Assembly (NCBI GenBank): GCA_941918925.1
Contig: OW799236.1
Coordinates: 102,564,562 to 102,628,561 of the forward strand
DNA from: Phyto melanocephala
Taxonomy: Eukaryota > Arthropoda > Insecta > Diptera > Rhinophoridae
Length of the DNA: 64,000 nt
Reading direction: 5' to 3'
Every line of letters starts with the position of its first letter. Position 1 is the first letter of the stretch. Below, in pieces: positions 11,327-22,624 of this stretch. The notes below the pieces were generated by a model. The model was not told where the DNA came from, did not search any database, and saw only the letters and a program-made list of their open reading frames with translations. Both the position numbers and the translations under genes were made by a program.

Positions 11327-12591
11327 TTTTCTTTCGTTTTTCTTCTCACTCCCTTTGCATTTATTATAATGAGTCTTCTATTTATTAAACAAAAGTTTGA
11401 TGTGTATTTTTTTTCTTTTTGCATTTTTGTTAAAAAAAAACCATTAAGTTTTTTATTTTTTAATTACTATTTTGCATTTAAAAATATGCTGCCATAAAAG
11501 CCATAAAGAATTTAATTAACCACGTTTGGTAAATTATGAGTGAAGTTAACGTTAGAAAACAAACTGAATATCTATTAAAAAGACTATATTAGGTTTCTAA
11601 AGTTAAGGAAAGTAAGACACATAGACATATACTAACACACAACACTTCTTTGTAGCGATATACATACACATAAAATAATTCACGCAACCAACATCAAAAT
11701 GTTAATAAGATAAACCAATGTTACTTGGTCTCTTCACACTGTTACACATTTACTATCTCACTCCCATCATTGTTTAAAAATAAAGCAAAAGGAAATTAAA
11801 TATTTTTTTTTAAGTGAAGAAAATTCAACATGCACTATTAAAATATGTATAATGTATGTTTGAATGTGAAAAATAAAGGAAATTGTTGCTTCAAATATTT
11901 ATACTGTACAAGTATGTTTTTAAAAGTAATGTCTATTTTAAATTTGTGGCAGTTTTCCTTTGATGAGCAGTTTTGTAGATATTTTCTTAAATTTTGTTAA
12001 GTTACAAGTGCACATTTATTTTTAGTTGTTATCATTATGAATGAATATTAGAATATGCTGATTGCACCGAATATTAAAGGAACTTAAAAGAGATTTTACT
12101 TTTTGAAGCGTTTGAAATGGAAACGTTTTTTTTTGTAGCTGAACAAAATATGAAATTTGCTCTATAATATGAAAAAACTTTTGTATTATATAATTAAGAT
12201 AATGCAAAGCCTTACATTTATATAAGGCAGCTCATGCTGACAATTTGATTTATAATTGACAGAGTTTTTGAAATACCAAATTAGAAAATAAAAAAAAATT
12301 AAGCATTATACCTTTATGGAGTTTTCACGTAGTCTATATTCGACTAATGACTATGAATTGAACATTGCGTAGTTTATAATAGGATTTAATACAAGTTATT
12401 ATACAGACCAAATTATAACTAAAACTGCATTAACTGAAGAATTTTAACTTAGTTGTTTTCTATAAAATACGGTCAAATATTTGATTTTTCGCCTTCACTT
12501 TTTATTGTTGTACAAAAGTGGAGTAGATCATGTGCGGAGTTTATTTTTAGTGTTAACGCTGAATTGCGCCTGAAAAAAGTATTAGTGCCTC
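11327..12591. other. AT-rich stretch, nothing recognised
   Basis: I see no coding character and no terminal repeats. The minus-strand frame at 12022-12207 is low-complexity. Confidence 0.4.
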
Positions 12592-12747
12592 ATTAGTTTT
12601 TACTTTCTGTTTCCGTTCTGCTGTTTAATTTTTTTAGTTACTTCTTCTGTAAAAACTATCAGCTGGTAAACAAAACGATACCAAAATACCGCAAAAATAT
12701 ACAAAAATGTTTTTATTAAATTATAAATTGTAAAAGTGAAAATATAT

Positions 12748-12786
12748 ATGGATTTTGCTTCAGATTTTGAATCAGATGCTGACGAA
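12748..12786 (+). CDS. Candidate first coding exon, acidic N-terminus
   Basis: ATG at 12748 opens MDFASDFESDADE, thirteen codons that end at a GTATGT donor (12787). The upstream region is A-rich, as at fly start codons. The peptide is strongly acidic. It lies just inside the left inverted repeat of the 12592-13510 unit, so it may be the first exon of that element's lost transposase. No following exon is visible before the right end. It could also be chance or a host 5' exon. Confidence 0.3.
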
Positions 12787-12878
12787 GTATGTATTTATGC
12801 AAAATATATAAAATAAATAAAAATGTGCATCGTAAGCAAAGATGGTTCGCCTGACCATTTAACAGGGATTGGTTGTCA

Positions 12879-13251
12879 TCAGGGTATAACCAAAAAGTCT
12901 TCGAAAAAATTCAATAAATACGGACGTGAAACAATATGAGATGCCAAGAATTCCAACTGATTCATGCAACACCAACGATGTGTAAAAGAGGTTCCGCTGC
13001 CAGATGTAACCTTTTCATTTTTATTTTCTTTTGCATACCTTTTTCACAGCGATGTCCATTTTTTCATACACAGTTCCTCTGTAAAAAAGTTAATAATATA
13101 ATACGTTTAACATTATTATTTTGTACGTATTTCCCTGGTATTCTCATGTCTTTAGGTGTTTGTGTCCAACCGTCTCGTTTTAACGGTCCTTGTTGAATAT
13201 ATTATACAAAATATCGTTTTCCACTAACAAGATGAGTTTTTCATCATCCAT
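12879..13251 (-). pseudogene. MADF-domain protein remnant
   Basis: MADF domains are Myb/SANT-like DNA-binding modules of insect regulators and of transposon accessory genes. From ATG at 13251 the minus strand reads MDDEKLILLVENDILYNIF, a typical MADF first helix. A frameshift follows near 13183, then KRDGWTQTPKDMRIPGK with the conserved Trp. A second break follows, then CMKKWTSL, a TGA, and KRYAKENKNEK, the usual K.W..LR..Y/F helix. The tail SGSGTSFTHRW...LEFL also fits. At least two frameshifts and two stops make it dead. It ends at a TGA at 12879-12881. The length, about 124 codons, suits a single-domain protein. Confidence 0.65.
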
Positions 13252-13510
13252 TATTTATTTATTTTGATATTCTTCTTTATTAAAGTTATAATAATAGTTT
13301 GTATAAAAATTTAAAAATCTTGATGTTTTTTTGGCAGAAAGTTAATTAGCTGTTTCTTGCAGTCACTTAACAACGTTGCAGAAATTTTGTTTTTAACCGG
13401 TTTGTCCGTAACGGTACGAATTGAAACTGAATAACTAACGACATATACACATTTTCTGTTAATAAAAACAAGTCAGTTGATTTGTCACGGAACAGAAAGT
13501 AAAGACTAAT

Positions 13511-14899
13511 CCTACCTTTAAAGAAACACGGCACCTAATATAATGGACTCTTATTTAGTTACTTTATTTTCTTGAATTTAAATTTTGTTATTTTATTTTG
13601 TTTTTGTTTTAGAATTTTGCGAAACAAGAAAAATATTTTTATAAAAAATATGGTAACGTTATATTACAGAAACTCCTTTACTACTTTTTATACTAAAATT
13701 TATTATTCGATCGTCCTACTCAAAAAATACACATCAGAAGCGTAACTTTCAACCATTTAGTTTTGGTGTTAAGATAAACAGGTTCATTTAATGACTTTCA
13801 AGATTTGTTTCATATTTATTTTAGTGCCTAGTGAACAGATTATCTTCAACTACACCCATTTGAAAATTTTTTTTATATGTGGTGTTAATTTAGTTATTTG
13901 TTCGGAGGAATAGATAATACTTTATTGTCAGTGTTATAAAAATGTTTTTGTATATACGAAAATCTATTGCCATTGAAATAAAATAAGCATGGAAGTCTTC
14001 CTCTAGACTCCAGTAATGTAATTTTCGTTGAAGTGTTTGGTATCAACTTTGAAGTAGAAGTCTTTTGCTTCCATTTAGGTAAATGCACTCAGGAAACAGA
14101 TTGGTTGGAAAACGGTTAAAACAATAAAAATAGTGTTGCAAATATTAAAAATTTGTAACGAGAACAGATATTACATATTTATAAACGAAAAAACATAACA
14201 GTGTTAGAAATTTATTGTTCAGAACATTTAAATTAGTTCTCCCAACTAAATAGCCTTATTTAAAAATAGCCGAATTTAATCATCTGAATTAGAGTTCACA
14301 ACTAAATATTAATTTATGTAATAAAAAATCCTTTATACCAATGTTTTATTTTAAACAAAAATGCAATTTTAGTCACCGCAAGTAATTATTAGTTACTTGT
14401 ATTATTACAATTCGATTACAGTAAACAAATACATACAGTTTAGCTATATTCGGTGTTTACAAACGAAAAACTGTTACTTGTGATAATTATTTGTTGCAAA
14501 CATTAAATACAAATATTATCTTTCAAAAAAAATTAATTTTTCTGTGAATTGTAAAAAATTTACATAAATCAAAACCAAAATTAATATATTTTATTGAGAA
14601 CAAAATTTTTTAAATAAATAATTATAAAAAAACATGTTAATTATTACTTTTGATACAAAATAAAATCAGCAAGCTGGAAAACTTTCTAATGAAGGTAAGA
14701 AACCAAAGAAACACAAAATTAATTCTAAAATGCGAAAATTTGCAAGATACATAATCCACTCGATATATATAAAAACCACGACCAAAACGAAGATCAAAAT
14801 AATATTTTCTGCTTTTAGTTTTATTCTGGAAGTTAAATGTATTCATATATGTGTATGTGTATTTAGATATTTATATGTATAATAAGTTTTTATATTATT
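13511..14899. other. AT-rich stretch, nothing recognised
   Basis: The minus-strand frames at 13894-14088 and 14637-14846 have no features I recognise. No repeats with clear ends are visible. Confidence 0.4.
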
Positions 14900-14912
14900 A
14901 AATAAAATATTA

Positions 14913-15108
14913 TTAAGGGTGCCCCGATGGACTAGTCAGCAGTGTGCTGTTCTGCTAGTTTGGGGGTTGCGGGTTCGATTCCCGCCGGAGACTCTGGACT
15001 TGTCTGCTTCCTTTCTATTCTAATCTTATTTTCTATTCAGGTATCACAAAGGGATCAATATAATGGACCCAAGTGAGCTGCACAGCAGCTGCCTATTCTA
15101 CCTAACCT
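14913..15108 (+). mobile_element. tRNA-derived SINE with 13-bp target duplication
   Basis: The head contains a perfect pol III B box (GGGTTCGATTCCC near 14967) downstream of a GATGGACTAGTCAGCAG segment at the A-box position. It is followed by a non-tRNA body ending in CTACCTAACCT. AAATAAAATATTA flanks both sides exactly (14900-14912 and 15109-15121), a 13-bp target duplication expected of LINE-driven insertion. The acceptor arms do not pair, so it is not a functional tRNA. The exact duplication suggests a fairly recent insertion. Confidence 0.75.
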
Positions 15109-15121
15109 AAATAAAATATTA

Positions 15122-15794
15122 AAAAATAATTTAAAAAAATGTGTTCTATTTTTATTTACCTGGATCAAATGAAGAACTGATAATGATCACTAATTATTCT
15201 TTTGGTAACACTAATTAAATATTTTATTTCAGTTGCATCAATCATATATTTGGAAGCAAATACAGTTTTTTTACGATGCTAAGAAACAAAATTTTCAGTT
15301 ATTATAAACGAATAAACGTGGAACCGAATGAATTCGATTGGCAACAAATTTGGTTGCCACAACGAATATGTTTTCTCTGTGTGTGAAAGCTATTACATTT
15401 ATACCAACACTTTTTGAAATGTTACGCCACAAAAACTTTTTATTGATAGCACCTTCCTTGGTTTCTTCCACTTCTTCACTTGTATGAATATTCTTATCTA
15501 GGAAAATCGACATTTAGTCATAACTAACATCAAGGTCATTGAAATGGTTAAAAAATATTTAACATTTTTATTAAGACTCCGATTATACTTTGTAGAATCA
15601 AACGATCGCTTTGTAGTTGTTAAGTTATAAATTACCACAATACTAAGTAGTTTTTATTTTCGTTTCACAAGGCATTAATTTTAGGAGAAGAGAATATATT
15701 TTCCATATGACATATATGAAAGCTAACCGTTTTAAAAACCCACCATATAGATTATAATTGTAATAAAAAAAATAATAAAAATCTTGCAGACATA
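15122..15794. other. Unassigned stretch with one unrecognised frame
   Basis: A 72-codon minus-strand frame (15295-15513) has balanced composition and an acidic start (TSEEVEETKEG), but I know no matching family. The rest is AT-rich without features. Confidence 0.3.
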
Positions 15795-16014
15795 CTGTGA
15801 GCGTCAAAAAAAAGTGTACACAAATATTTTTTAAAACATTGTTTTTATATCAGTATTTTCATTTACGATAAAGTTTTACATTTAGGTACTTTTAAATCAG
15901 TATTTAGTTCTCTACCTTATTCTAAACAAAACAGCAAAAATATTAACAACAACAAAAAATTTACAACAAAAATAAAAAATAATTCATTTTTTACGCGTCA
16001 AAAAAAGTGTACAA
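15795..16014 (+). repeat. Left IR/DR arm of the Tc1-like element
   Basis: The outer motif GCGTCAAAAAAAAGTGTACA is near 15801 and the inner motif GCGTCAAAAAAAGTGTACA near 15995. They are direct repeats within one arm, presumably the two transposase binding sites. Confidence 0.75.
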
Positions 16015-16042
16015 ACTGTTTTTAAATGAAAATAAAATCGAT

Positions 16043-17062
16043 TTAGTATTTAGTTGATTTTGCTTTTGCCTTAATTACAGAACTTAGTCTTCTGGGTATC
16101 GATTCTACTAATTTTTTAGTTATATCGGATGAAATTTTCTGCCATTCCTCCATTATAAGGGATTTCAGCATATTCTTATCGCTAATTGTCCTTTTTCGGA
16201 GTTGGCGGTCCAAATGCTCCCACAAATGTTCAATTGGATTTAAGCCCGGTGATTGTGGAGGATGATCCAATGTTTTGGGAGAGCGGTACAGAAGACATTC
16301 TTTTACTATATGGGATGTATGTTTGGGGTCGTTGTCCTGTTGAAAAATCCAAGATCCTTCCAACCCCAATTTCTCCATACTGAATGGCACGTTGTTTTGC
16401 AAAATGTTCAGGTAGTCCATCTTATTCATTGTACTTTCAATAAAAACCAAATTCCCTACTCCGCTTGCCGCCATACATCCCCACACCATCACCGAACCCC
16501 CTCCATGCTTAACCGTGGTTATTAAATTTTGGTCAGCATAATCATTGTTTTTTGTTCTCCATACTTTAACTGGTTTTTTCTGGCCAAACACCTCAAATTT
16601 ACTTTCATCAGTAAAATGCACATTATTCCAGAATGAAACATCTTTATTTTCATACTTTTTGGCGTATTCTAGGCGTCTTTTTTAATTAGCTGGTAATATT
16701 AGTGGTTTCTTTCGTGGGAATCGACCATGTTACCCGTTTTCGTGTAATGATCGTCGTATTGTACTGGCACTTACGGTAGTTTCTGATGTTGCCGAAACTT
16801 CCTCTGATATTTTAACGGCACTTTTAAAGGATTCTTTTTTACATCGCGCACTATGGATCTTATTTCAGCCTCCTTTAAAAGTTTTCGCCGGCCCGACCCT
16901 GGACGATTTTCTATTTTGCCGTATTTTTCGTTTTTATCAATAATTTTTTTTTGCAGTATTGTGGCTTCTGTTTATAATAGAGCCAATTTCTCTGAAAGTT
17001 TTTCCTTCATTCCGAAGTTTTATTACTAATTCTCTAATATCACTAGAAGTTTGTTTTCCCAT
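16043..17062 (-). pseudogene. Tc1-like transposase, disabled (DD34E)
   Basis: This would cut and paste the element through a DDE catalytic domain. From ATG at 17062 to the stop at 16043 is 1020 bp, the usual 340-codon Tc1 length. The N-terminus reads MGKQTSSDIRELVIKLRNEG, the first HTH. Breaks follow: a frameshift in an A run near 16945, another near 16828, and stops at 16730-16732 and 16682-16684. The catalytic half is open from 16621: HFTDES (first D), GGGSVMVWGC, QQDNDPKHTS (second D) and NPIEHLWE (E). There are 34 residues between the second D and E. The plus-strand frames at 16186-16525 are shadows. Damage is light, so loss of function may be recent. Confidence 0.85.
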
Positions 17063-17233
17063 TCCAAAAAAATTAAAATTTACTTCACACGAGGAGATCT
17101 TACTCTGCAGATCACAATTAATTTACATAAAACAATAAAAACCTTTCATTAGAATGCTAAAATAAAGAAAAAAAACCAAATATAACGATATTCTTTTACA
17201 GTAGCACACCGCTGAAACGATGCATATGCAACA

Positions 17234-17454
17234 TGTACACTTTATTTTGACGCGTAAAATATGGATTCGAATTTGTTTTTGCTCCATCATTTATGTATTT
17301 GTAAGAAATTTCTCATTGTCTTTCTATAGCTAACTAGAGATTAGTATACTAATATTAAAAACCCTAGAATGATAAATTTAGTCATATCTTAAAAGACTAA
17401 AAAAATACTTTATTGTAGAAAAAGTTTTTGTACACTTTATTTTGACGCTCACAG
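17234..17454 (-). repeat. Right IR/DR arm of the Tc1-like element
   Basis: The inner motif TGTACACTTTATTTTGACGC is at 17234 and the outer one at about 17430, ending CTCACAG|TA. It mirrors the left arm with the same roughly 200-bp spacing. Confidence 0.75.
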
Positions 17455-17456
17455 TA

Positions 17457-18468
17457 TGTATATAGCACGTCTAACTATACTCTTAACCTAAAATATCATC
17501 CTTTGGCGTACATCAGTTAAACAAAGTCTTTCAACAAATTCAAAGTACATCAAATACAATTATAGTAAGTGTAGTAGGGTATACAAGAAAAATTGCTTTT
17601 AGTTTTTATCTTTTAAATTTCTCATTAAGTACAAAAATTCCTGTGATATTCAGTATTTATTTTTTTTTGTACAATTTTGCGTAATTGAATGCAAGAAAAG
17701 AGAATAACTCAGACTTTCCATTTTATACTTAAGAGACGTAGAAAAAGACACATCTACACTGCATTTACATACTTTAATTACATTTTTACATTATGTTGCT
17801 GCTATTGAGATTTTGATTATGCTTTATGGATGTTGAAGTTTTACGATGATAATGTTGTGGATAAGGATGGTATGTACTTAATTATGCATGTTCATATATT
17901 TCATGTTTTTTTTTGTTGCCACTTCATAACTTCAAATGCTAAATATGTCTAAAATACTATTCAAATACTTATACTGTATAATACTTATGCACAAGCACAT
18001 ACACATATTGTATGGAAACAAGCGTTTTGTGAAACAATTTTTGCATTATAAACCATTTCATTGAAACACGTTTGAATTTAGGGTTCAGTGAACTGTATAT
18101 TATTTTTTTTCACATAATTTCATGTAATCCTTTATACGTTTATCGTCTAGACTTGAAATGATTTTTAAAGTTTCTGATTTTTTACTTAAAATTAACAAAA
18201 TTTGTTGTAGAGTTAAATGAAGTAAAAACTGAAACAAATATAAAGTTCAAATTGACCTTTATTGTTGACTGTAACATACTGTGCTCTTTTATTTCTCTAA
18301 GAAAAAGAAACCCGAAATCGTTGTTATTTCTTTTGATATTCTTCCTACTAACAAACGATAAATTTTTTTTAATTTAAAATTTCAGTGTAAATATTTTTTT
18401 GAGTTCAAAAAAAGACTCACAGCAGTGACAAAAATGCTCAGTAAAATTTGTAATTTTTCTATGGGTAG
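17457..18468. other. AT-rich stretch, nothing recognised
   Basis: I see no coding frame and no repeats with ends. Confidence 0.4.
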
Positions 18469-18469
18469 A

Positions 18470-18871
18470 CTAACAAATGCACAAGCTTTGCCAATTATTG
18501 AATTTTATTAAAAAAGTTCGTACTGGATCCACAAAATAGGCCCTCTAATATGGTGTGATAGAATGAAGAACTATAATCATCCCACTTGTTTACAAAGTAT
18601 AAGTACTGAGAAGAAATTGTTGCTGTATTGGCCAATGTTAAACGTAGCAAAGTATTATGGAATTATTATCGACTTCTTTTGCCCAAATTAGAAGAATTGG
18701 ATGTGGTTGATTTAAAATATGGAAAGCAATATCATGAGTCTATTGAGGAACGAAATTGGTTAGCAGTTACTTTTACATTTTGAAGCAGTCTATTGACTGC
18801 CTAAACCAAGTGATTTGGTCCAGCTAGACAATGTTTTGTGGGGCTACGTAAAGTCTCTCTTTCCCAGGTAG
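18470..18871 (+). pseudogene. Decayed mariner-type transposase
   Basis: Fragments of one protein appear in order on the plus strand. TNAQALPIIEFYY resembles the N-terminal helix of mariner-type transposases. EIVAVLANV matches the linker before the second HTH (usually ENIAAV.ASV). LLPKLEELDV sits just ahead of where QQDGA should be, and SDLVQLDNVLWGYVKSL matches the CDL..LD.FLWGYVK block with the third catalytic Asp. Frameshifts and in-frame stops separate the pieces. The middle, including the first Asp, is deleted. About 400 bp remain of an expected 1 kb. No terminal repeats are seen. The subfamily is probably in the DD37D/DD41D group. Confidence 0.6.
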
Positions 18872-20029
18872 AAATTAATTAAAATTATAATCCTTGAAAA
18901 AGAATAGTATGTCATAAATGGAAATCACAGGTTCACTAATATTATTATTTATATGAGATAATCTTAAAAAAGTAATTGAAAAATTTCCATTATCATTCAA
19001 AATAAATATTTTACTCACTTTTGAAAATTTTCTATTTTTTTAAATTTTCATAACCCAACTGGTTACTTTTAATACAGAAAATTTATATGTTTGGAATTAA
19101 GGCGATGAAATGAAATTAAGCAAAAAGAGGGAACATAAATTGCTGGCAATTTACCTAATAACAAACTAAAGTTTAACATGCTGAAAAGATTACATCTATA
19201 AATGAGTTTTTCATATATCATGAATAAACAAATTTTACTGGAACATATTTTATGAACTTAATATATGTATGTGCAAAATATTTTTAAAATGAAATAATTT
19301 ATCATCATCGCTTATTTTAAGCTAGGACTCTATTGAAATAAATAATCCTTAATTTTTTTTAATAATTTAAATTAAGTTACTTTATTGTTTAAGAATTCTC
19401 CTCTAATATAAATATATATAAGGGCTATATATTTATTATTTTGAGGTATTTATTAAAAAAAAATAAAAGACAAAGGAGAAAATAAATATGATAGAGGCTG
19501 AAGTGTAACGATAGATGTCAATTACTTTTCCTACCCTCCATTACCAAAAAAAAATATGACCCAATTAACTTATATATCTATCCCTAAACCACCTTTACCT
19601 TTCGTTATTAATTAAATCGAGTAACCATTTGCTGATTAAAATAATTAATATCTCATATAAATTTATTTTTAGATAATGCTTAAAATAATATTAATCAAAA
19701 GTTACAAAAAAAAAAAATAATAATTTACATTAACAAGAATTCTATCTAAAGATGCTAAGTAAATGAAGAGTTCTTCGAATATCATGTTTTACTTGTAGAA
19801 TTAGGAATAAGTTTTTGAATTACGTAGTAATAAACTTAGAGTAGTTTTGTTTTATTTAAAAATTTTTTATATTAGTAGCAAAATCCACTTAATTGGTGGT
19901 ATATGTAGTTTTGTTTAAGTAAATTTAATCTAAAAAAATTCTTGACAAATATCGAAATTAAAGAGTAAAGGTAACTATTCTTAAATCTAGCTAAATTCTA
20001 GTTTTATTTTAATATTAATTTATATGTAA
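18872..20029. other. AT-rich stretch, nothing recognised
   Basis: No open frames of note and no terminal repeats were found. Confidence 0.4.
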
Positions 20030-20851
20030 CTAGCCAAACCCGGCGCGCGTTGCTACGCCCCTTAATGAATCGAAATGCATTCTGAACTTTAATTGAATAT
20101 CAAGTGCAAAAGCCTAAATATTATAATTTTTTTTATGGGCGTGGCATTGCCCACTTTTCTAATCATGAAATTGTAAAGTCATAACAGCTCAATATGTGTG
20201 CAAAGTTTCAGAAGAATCGGACCAGTGCAAAAATTGTCAAAATTATAATTGTTTTTATGGGCGTGTCCCTGCCCACTTTTCTTATCACGAAATTCTAAAG
20301 TCATAACAGCTCAATATGTGTGCAAAGTTTCAGAATAATCGGTCCAGTGCAAGTACCTCAAAATGATACCTATTTCTTATTGGCGTGGCACTGCCCACTT
20401 TTCTAATCACGAAATTATTAAGTCATGACAGCTCGATATGTGTGCAAAGTTTCAAAAAAATCGGTTTGGTGCAAGTACCTCAAAATTATAAACTTTTTTT
20501 ATGGGCGTGGCCCTGCCCACTTTTCTAATCATGAAATTATATGGTTATGACAGATTAGTATGTGTGCAAAGTTTCAGAAAAATCGGTCCAGTGTAAGTAC
20601 CTCAAAATTAAAATTTTTTTAGGGGCGTGGCCCCGCCCACTTTTCTTATCACAAAATTATTTAGTCATGACAGCACAATATGTGTGCAAAGTTTCAGAAA
20701 AATCGGTCAAGTACAAGTAGCTAAAACTGATAACTAATTTTTATGGGCGTGGCCCCGCCCACTTTTTTCCACCCATAAACACTTCCTGGTATGTGTACAA
20801 CAACTTGCCAAAGTTTGAGTAAGATCGGTTTTACAGTTTCGGAGTCTATAG

Positions 20852-20882
<31 letters not shown>

Positions 20883-20903
20883 TTTCACTTTTATATAGAT
20901 AGA
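20030..20903 (-). mobile_element. Non-autonomous Helitron (family B), copy 1
   Basis: On the minus strand the element starts TCTATCTATATAAAAGTG after an A (complement of T at 20904) and ends ...GGGTTTGGCTAG before a T. This is the Helitron rule A|TC...CTRR|T. A GCGT-agca-ACGC hairpin lies 13 bases before CTAG. The 874-bp body is about six degenerate units of roughly 125 bp, each with GGGCGTGGC, TGCCCACTTTTCT and TGTGTGCAAAGTTTCAGA. A CA dinucleotide array (about 20854-20879) sits near the 5' end. It has no Rep/helicase gene. Confidence 0.8.
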
Positions 20904-20994
20904 TTAACTTGTGTATAGATGGGTGACGTATGTGGAATATGTAATATAATAATCCACATACGCAAAGGTTAACGATTGTTAATAGTAAGTGTAA

Positions 20995-21250
20995 GGGTAT
21001 ATGTATATGTATAGGTTTGTCATTCCTTGTGAAATTTCTACAATTTTCATTTACTATTCCCTAAAGTATATATTTTCTGAAAGCTTGTGAATAGGGAAGT
21101 CAACTAAGCACTGTCCGTCTGTCAGTTTGTCCGTATGTCCGTGTGTATGTTGAAATAAACTTATTGAAGCCCCCAGACATTTTAAAGACCCGTGTAAGGT
21201 ACCAGAATATCTAAAATATTTGGAAGCAGATCAGAAAAATCACTTTATAA
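20995..21250 (+). repeat. Degraded mini-me core
   Basis: TTTGTCATTCC, CCCTAAAGTATATATTTTCTG and CTGTCCGTCTGTCAGTTTGTCC are in the same order as in the family A core (TTTGTCATTCC, CCCATAAAGTATATATATTC, GTCYn). The flanking element body is not recognisable. It is an old, solitary copy in the minus sense of family A. Confidence 0.55.
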
Positions 21251-21380
21251 ATAACTAAGATATAATCAAAGAACATAAACCACCTCGTCGACCACCTGTC
21301 GATATTTATTTGTTTTATTTTTCTGGAATCAAGGAATTTTGTTAAATATTAACCAAACGCCGTTGTGTCAGGTTACAAAT

Positions 21381-21470
21381 TTATAAGCCTCGTTATACAG
21401 CTTGAATTAGAAAATTGGTATGCAATTTTATAAGCCTTGATGTACAGATTGAATTACAAAACTGATATGG
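21381..21470 (+). repeat. 47-bp tandem duplication
   Basis: TTATAAGCCT...TACAG.TTGAATTA.AAAA.TG.TATG occurs at 21381 and again at 21428, with about ten differences. Function is unknown; it is an ordinary short duplication. Confidence 0.6.
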
Positions 21471-21479
21471 GTTGCTTTT

Positions 21480-22189
21480 GTATTTTATAAAATTAAAAAA
21501 AAATTACTTAAGTTTATCGTGTGAAATGTTAAAAAATTTAATTAATTAAATTAATTTATAATAAAATATCACACAAAAACATCTTACATTGTTTCTCAAA
21601 TAATTACACTCAAAGAAAACCATGGTAAAGAGATGATCACGACGATCATATTATATTCTCTATAACAATTTTGGGTATAAAAAACAACTAATAGTTATTC
21701 GAGGTACATTTTATCATTTACTTCACGATATTCAGCATATGTTTAAACCTAATGTTTGTTTTTTGTGAAAACTTAAGATTTTTTAGAAAAAAGTGATGAC
21801 TGTACAAAGTTGACATTATATTTGAAGCCACTAAAAGTTACATATAGGCAATAAATTATACGTGGAGCAACAGTATGAGCAATTAAGCAATGCCATCTTT
21901 TAATAATAATTTGTTTAGCACTGTTATTTTGGTTCAATAAATTTTTATCACAGAAAGGTTTGATTTGTGAAAAAGTATAAAAAAACATTAAGAAAAAATT
22001 AAGACAAGTGTAAAATGTTAAAGATATTGGTATAAAAAATTGCTTTAAAAAAGTGGATTCAAGTAGTGTCTTCGATATTTTTGATTTATTTTTATAGTTC
22101 TTTTAATTTTAAGCTTGAGATTTTTTATAATATTAGAAGTGAAATAAAATTAAAAAAAAACTGATCTTAAGCTTAATAAATAAAACTCC
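21480..22189. other. AT-rich stretch, nothing recognised
   Basis: The minus-strand frame at 21773-21988 is low-complexity. Nothing else is seen. Confidence 0.4.
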
Positions 22190-22371
22190 CACAAGCAGCA
22201 TAGGGCCGATGAAAGTTCCTTCCAATATTCTGTGTCTACTACTTGACGTTCAATTTTATTTCAATTGAAGTTTAACTTGCACATCTTGATTGTTAATATG
22301 TGACGGTGGCTCTGTACTGCTTCTGCCCTGTGGACCATTTATGTTTTCGAAAGTCATGTTAGATAGGTTAC
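22190..22371 (-). pseudogene. Coding-like fragment, family unknown
   Basis: A GC-richer island with two adjoining open segments lies on the minus strand. The first starts MTFENINGPQGRSSTEPPS and runs 33 codons to a TAA. The second, one frame away, contains ERQVVDTEYWKELSSAL. The composition looks protein-like. The YWKE segment weakly recalls ZMYM1/TTF-type hAT transposases, where YW.EVL.R..  precedes the catalytic region, but this is too short to claim. It could also be a host exon. Confidence 0.25.
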
Positions 22372-22624
22372 TGGTTATAAAAAATTTATGAACTTTCATT
22401 TAAATTTTAAACATATATATATCGTCTAAACTTCTTGATATTTTTTTTTATTTGATAATATTTGATTTTTATTCAAGCTTGAGATTAACTTTTTTGTTTT
22501 TTTTATAAAAAAAAAATAATTATTAGTAACCAATGTTTCGCTACCAAACAATGGGTAGATTCTTCAGGGTAAATATGTATATAAATTATATTAAACAAAA
22601 AACAAATTCAAAACAATTACAAAT

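Larger units (their letters stand above)
12592..13510. mobile_element. PIF/Harbinger-like deletion derivative, two gene remnants
   Basis: Inverted repeats bound a 919-bp unit: ATTAGTTTTTACTTTCTG at 12592-12609 and, reverse-complemented, ATTAGTCTTTACTTTCTG at 13493-13510, with TTCCGT following in both. From the left end a short acidic first exon reads inward on the plus strand. From the right end a MADF-domain remnant reads inward on the minus strand. PIF/Harbinger transposons carry exactly two genes, a DDE transposase and a Myb/SANT or MADF DNA-binding partner. The transposase body is missing. A 3-bp target duplication could not be confirmed, so the superfamily call is inference. Confidence 0.45.
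15795..17454 (-). mobile_element. Tc1-like DNA transposon with IR/DR ends
   Basis: The 1660-bp element is bounded by TA (15793-15794 and 17455-17456). Outer inverted repeats start CTGTGAGCGTCAAAA. A second, related motif lies about 200 bp inside each end (15993-16014 and 17234-17255: ACGCGTCAAAA...GTGTACA). Each roughly 220-bp terminal region therefore holds two direct repeats. This IR/DR layout is known from Sleeping Beauty, Minos and Bari-type Tc1 elements, where each motif binds the transposase. The transposase gene inside, on the minus strand, is disabled. The ends are well preserved. Confidence 0.85.

Noticed and set aside
14926..15000. Possible tRNA gene with a perfect B box
   Set aside because: Acceptor arms do not pair, the body continues beyond the tRNA-like part, and a target duplication encloses the whole; it is a SINE.
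16186..16525. Two plus-strand frames over the Tc1-like transposase
   Set aside because: They are antisense to the DD34E catalytic domain and have no motif of their own.
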